From: JAVVEG01 sp041751425
GTDB lineage: Bacteria > Pseudomonadota > Gammaproteobacteria > Pseudomonadales > Pseudohongiellaceae
Assembly: GCA_041751425.1 (NCBI GenBank)
Contig: JBGSXL010000019.1
Coordinates: 1 to 64,000, forward strand
Reading direction: 5' to 3'
Length of the DNA stretch: 64,000 nucleotides
Numbering within the stretch: the stretch's first letter is position 1; each line of letters begins with the position of its first letter. The position numbers were made by a program, and so were the translations under genes. The notes under the pieces were generated by a model. That model had not been told where the DNA came from. It did no database searches and saw nothing but the letters and a program-made list of their open reading frames with translations. Of this stretch, positions 61,397 to 64,000 are shown piece by piece.

Positions 61397-62740
61397 TTAA
61401 AAGGCTCCAGCAGCACCAGGAAACACCACCGGACTTTGCACGCCGGTCGCAGAAATGCTCGAGACTCCAAAGAAGTAATTGTCAATCACTACATTCTCCA
61501 GCGTAAATTCGTTTACGTCTCCCGTTGTGCGGAAGTGCGTCCACTGCGCATCGGTAGTTAAGCGCCAATGCACACGGTAAGCAACAGCACCTGGCACCTT
61601 CTCCCAGCTCAGTGTGGTATCCGGGTTAACCTGCCCACGAATAGTGACGTTCTGCGGCGGCGCTGGTGCCCAGGCCATTGATGCCAGCGTGACGGCATTC
61701 AATGCCGTCAGTTTAGCAGCATAGTCAAAATCCACATGCTCGATCACATCGCCGTACGCAATGCCATTCTCAACGCGAATATCCTGATGCTGCCAATTGT
61801 AGTTCTCGTTGGTCTCCATGATGCGCACACCCGGAAAGCCCGCTTCATTAAACGGACGGTGATGACCACCGCGACCAAAGCGATCCAGACGATACACCAT
61901 CATCACATCCAGATTGGGAATATACAGGTCTGCCATCGTGTCAATGTAGCGCGCCATATTGCGCGATGCGGAATCTATTTCGCCACCTTGTGATCTGCGT
62001 TGTCCTGCTTCCTCCGCTGTTTCTACATAGCGGGTGCCTTCGGAAAACACGCGCGCTGTCGTGTTGTTGATAACGCCATTGATGCCGCGAATATTGCCGA
62101 TCATGTCATTGTTGATGACGGCTTTTAGGTCCCAGCCATTTTCGATGGCATGCGCAGCCAGAATTGCGCCGCCGTTGAGTCCTTGTTCTTCGCCGGAAAG
62201 CCCTGTGTAAATAATGGAGCTGGGGAAACTGTACTGCGACAGCACACGAGCTGCTTCAATGGCTCCTGCCATACCTGAACCATTATCATTGGCACCCGGA
62301 GAGTCATCGGTAAAATTCATGATGTCACTGACACGGGTATCGATATCGGCGCTCATCATCACAAAGCGATTCGGTTCCTGTGTCCCACGTTGAATGGCCA
62401 CCACGTTGACTATCTCCACGGGGTCTGGAACGCGCGCGGTGCCGGAGACGATGTCGCTGACATAGAACACTTCCAGGCAGCCGCCGCAATCTGCGGAAAT
62501 TTTGTCAAACTCGGCTTTGATCCAACGTCGAGCTGCGCCGATACCGCGCGTGTCAGAAACGGTGTCGGAAAGAGAGTGACGCGTACCAAACCCCGCCAGT
62601 ATTTCGATATCTCGCTGTATGCGTTCGGCGGAAGGAGCAGCGGCGATTTCGTGCAGCAACATTTCATCGGCCTGCAGAGTGACTGCACTGAGACTGGCTA
62701 CTGATAAACCTGTGATGGCTGCGTAGCGACGATACTTCAT
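61397..62740 (-). CDS. M28-family zinc peptidase with C-terminal Fn3-like domain
   Basis: The 447-aa reading starts at ATG 62740 (GGAG upstream); ATG 62755 is an alternative with its own AGG site. A signal peptide ends near TLQAD. The M28 fold shows MMSADIDTRVSD, DSPGANDNGSGMAGAIE, GLSGEEQGLNG, VINNDMIGN and a late His in NWQHQD. The first metal ligand is normally His (GHYD-type) but reads Asp here (SADID). The last 85 residues look like fibronectin III (NPDTTLSWEKVPGAVAYRVH). A secreted aminopeptidase is likely. Confidence 0.9.
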   Translation of the reverse strand: MKYRRYAAITGLSVASLSAVTLQADEMLLHEIAAAPSAERIQRDIEILAGFGTRHSLSDTVSDTRGIGAARRWIKAEFDKISADCGGCLEVFYVSDIVSGTARVPDPVEIVNVVAIQRGTQEPNRFVMMSADIDTRVSDIMNFTDDSPGANDNGSGMAGAIEAARVLSQYSFPSSIIYTGLSGEEQGLNGGAILAAHAIENGWDLKAVINNDMIGNIRGINGVINNTTARVFSEGTRYVETAEEAGQRRSQGGEIDSASRNMARYIDTMADLYIPNLDVMMVYRLDRFGRGGHHRPFNEAGFPGVRIMETNENYNWQHQDIRVENGIAYGDVIEHVDFDYAAKLTALNAVTLASMAWAPAPPQNVTIRGQVNPDTTLSWEKVPGAVAYRVHWRLTTDAQWTHFRTTGDVNEFTLENVVIDNYFFGVSSISATGVQSPVVFPGAAGAF

Positions 62741-62807
62741 ACGGGTTTTCTCCATGTACCTTTTTATACAACTCTTTTTTTACAACTTTTTTTTAAGACT
62801 GCAGCTT

Positions 62808-63152
62808 TTACAAATATTGATTGAACCACTCCAGCGCCAGCTGGTTAGACTGCTGCCAGGCCTGGCGATAGATACCGTAATGATCAATGCCCGGCATGAT
62901 CACCAGGTTCTTTGGTCCCTGATAACGTTCATGCGCCAGAATGGCATGCTCGTTGTTGTCAAAAAGCTCTTCATTCTCAGCAACAACAAACTGCATGGGT
63001 ATATTGCCAGCTTCATTCACATTGTCTACCGGTGCGTAATTGGCAAAGCGGTTGGCGGGAAGGGTGCCCGGCGGTTGCGCCATGGCCGGGTTCAACATGC
63101 CCATCAACGTGAAAGCGGCCAGTGCCAGAATGGCTTGAATAGCATGTCGCAT
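62808..63152 (-). pseudogene. Remnant of a secreted alpha/beta hydrolase (catalytic core deleted)
   Basis: This intact 114-aa frame has a good AAGGAG site and a complete signal peptide (ending NPAMAQ, residue 26). It then goes straight to what looks like only the last quarter of a dienelactone-hydrolase-like protein: IPMQFVVAENEELFDNNEHA, then GPKNLVIMPGIDHYGIY and ALEWFNQYL. The final His of a triad (GIDHYG) is present, but the oxyanion hole and nucleophile-serine region are missing. An in-frame internal deletion is the simplest explanation; a functional short protein cannot be excluded since signal and ribosome site are kept. Confidence 0.65.
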
Positions 63153-63260
63153 TGTCAGAGCTCCTTGTTTTTATTGACCTGTGTTGTCGTATTAAGGCAA
63201 CGATATAGGAGGAAAGCAGGCATTACAATGCCGCGGCAGCGGCTGACAATGAAGGGTCAT

Positions 63261-64000
63261 TCATACAAGATGCATGGCAAGAAGACGCTCCTGCGTGTGT
63301 GCGGTCAACAAGCCAACGCTTTTCAAATTGAGCATCAGTTGCCGGAAGCGATTGCGATTAAGTTCCGGGTGACGAATGCGATACTGGCGCAGGTGCCGCC
63401 GCAAAGACGCCTTTTCCCAGTGCAGGCGTTCGGCGATTCGGGTATAGATATTCAGTGAATTCGCCAACCCAAGTACATTATCAAGTACAAATGCGCTGCG
63501 CTTTTCCCTTTCCTTTTCATCCAGATCAGACAGGAATTCTTTGAGAAATTCCGTGCCGAATTTGACATGCCGTGCCTCATCTCTGGCAATGTAGTCGATG
63601 GCGAATGCCAATACTGGCACGTTGGTTGTCTGGCGAATTTCCTGAAACCGAGCCATCGCCAGGCTTTCGATAAGGATTTGGCAGGTAATGAATTTCATAT
63701 CCCAGCGCTGATCAGTCACCATGGCTGCAATCAGCTTTTGCAATTCTCGACTGGGAGGCTGTATCTCGCCAACCATTTCCAGCAGATAGCGCGAAAAAAA
63801 CTCTACATGCCGTGCCTCGTCGAAAACCTGAGAACTGGCAAACAATTTGGATTCCACTGTTGGCATGCAAGATACTAATTGCGAAGCCACCAATAAGGCA
63901 CCCTGTTCGCCGTGCAGAATCTCGCTTATCTCCAGTCCATGCCGCCACCAACTAATTTCCATTTTTTGTGTTTCCGGCAGTGCGTCAAACGCAGGGAAAC
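63261..64000 (-). CDS. Ferritin-like/R2-like diiron protein (5' end outside the window)
   Basis: The frame is open to the window edge, so the N-terminus is missing; at least 246 codons are visible. Upstream of the first ATG at 63962 the frame continues with plausible protein sequence (FPAFDALPETQK). Carboxylate-bridged diiron ligands are suggested by EISEILHGEQGALL, SSQVFDEARHVEFFS and IDYIARDEARHVKFGTEFL, two E(x)nEARH helices as in ferritin-like oxygenases, R2-like and AurF-like proteins. The C-terminus is basic and helical. The reaction cannot be told from the visible part. Confidence 0.8.
   Translation of the reverse strand, partial: FPAFDALPETQKMEISWWRHGLEISEILHGEQGALLVASQLVSCMPTVESKLFASSQVFDEARHVEFFSRYLLEMVGEIQPPSRELQKLIAAMVTDQRWDMKFITCQILIESLAMARFQEIRQTTNVPVLAFAIDYIARDEARHVKFGTEFLKEFLSDLDEKEREKRSAFVLDNVLGLANSLNIYTRIAERLHWEKASLRRHLRQYRIRHPELNRNRFRQLMLNLKSVGLLTAHTQERLLAMHLV

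Overview
The window reads as chromosomal DNA of a heterotrophic, probably aquatic gammaproteobacterium. This placement is an inference from gene families: large TonB-dependent receptors of the Xanthomonas/Caulobacter type, a short PutA, CstA with its YbdD partner, many secreted peptidases and hydrolases, and a tRNA-Arg(ACG) fragment of gammaproteobacterial form. I cannot name the genus. About 50 genes are densely packed in short operons. No rRNA, CRISPR array, transposase or complete tRNA is visible.

Left edge (1-2034): accessory DNA. A HigB/HigA toxin-antitoxin pair lies just left of a 45-bp exact-looking 3' half of a tRNA-Arg(ACG) gene with its terminator, the usual scar at the distal end of an integrated element. 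Three copies of a compound multi-hairpin repeat lie inside the presumed element and a fourth lies just outside it; the stems vary between copies while pairing is kept. A second toxin-antitoxin pair (ParE-like) follows, with a frameshifted toxin. Stretches 310-472 and 1079-1283 show no gene.

2167-24652: mostly secreted or envelope enzymes and transporters. These include a zinc-ribbon metallopeptidase, an NHL propeller lipoprotein, an S9 peptidase, an esterase, a Tat-type aminotransferase, a penicillin-acylase-family lipoprotein with an APC permease, a DUF885 lipoprotein, CapA, an AraC/GyrI regulator, a GT2-DedA pair, an acyl-CoA dehydrogenase, CstA-YbdD and a methyltransferase.

24933-30414: a phosphate-scavenging unit. 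Two tandem Pho-box-like sites sit 10 bp before a -10 element, followed by a TonB receptor, a purple-acid-phosphatase-like enzyme and a phytase-like lipoprotein. 30481-34830: a likely operon of a lone receiver protein, a TPR/YaiO-type outer-membrane barrel, a HEAT-repeat membrane protein and a processive GT2, which looks like an exopolysaccharide export system. 34917-41472: a branched-chain-type ABC importer operon with an embedded acyl-CoA ligase. A perfect 58-bp palindrome separates it from a CDGSH/glutamate-synthase-like fusion.

44403-48495: an EEP-family protein, an SMR-type flippase, a GtrB-like polyprenyl-phosphate glycosyltransferase and a GT-C membrane glycosyltransferase form a glycan-decoration module. 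48736-50169: a secreted FAH-family protein and YbaK. 50223-58930: tetR-putA diverge from a sodium:solute symporter, followed by a TonB receptor and an alpha/beta hydrolase. Three copies of one inverted repeat (consensus TTCAACnnnnGTTGAA), two of them exactly between -35 and -10 boxes, suggest one TetR-controlled regulon. The right end holds a second NHL propeller protein, a DUF5924/DUF2914-type membrane protein, an M28 peptidase, a remnant hydrolase that keeps only signal peptide and C-terminus, and a ferritin-like diiron protein cut by the window edge.
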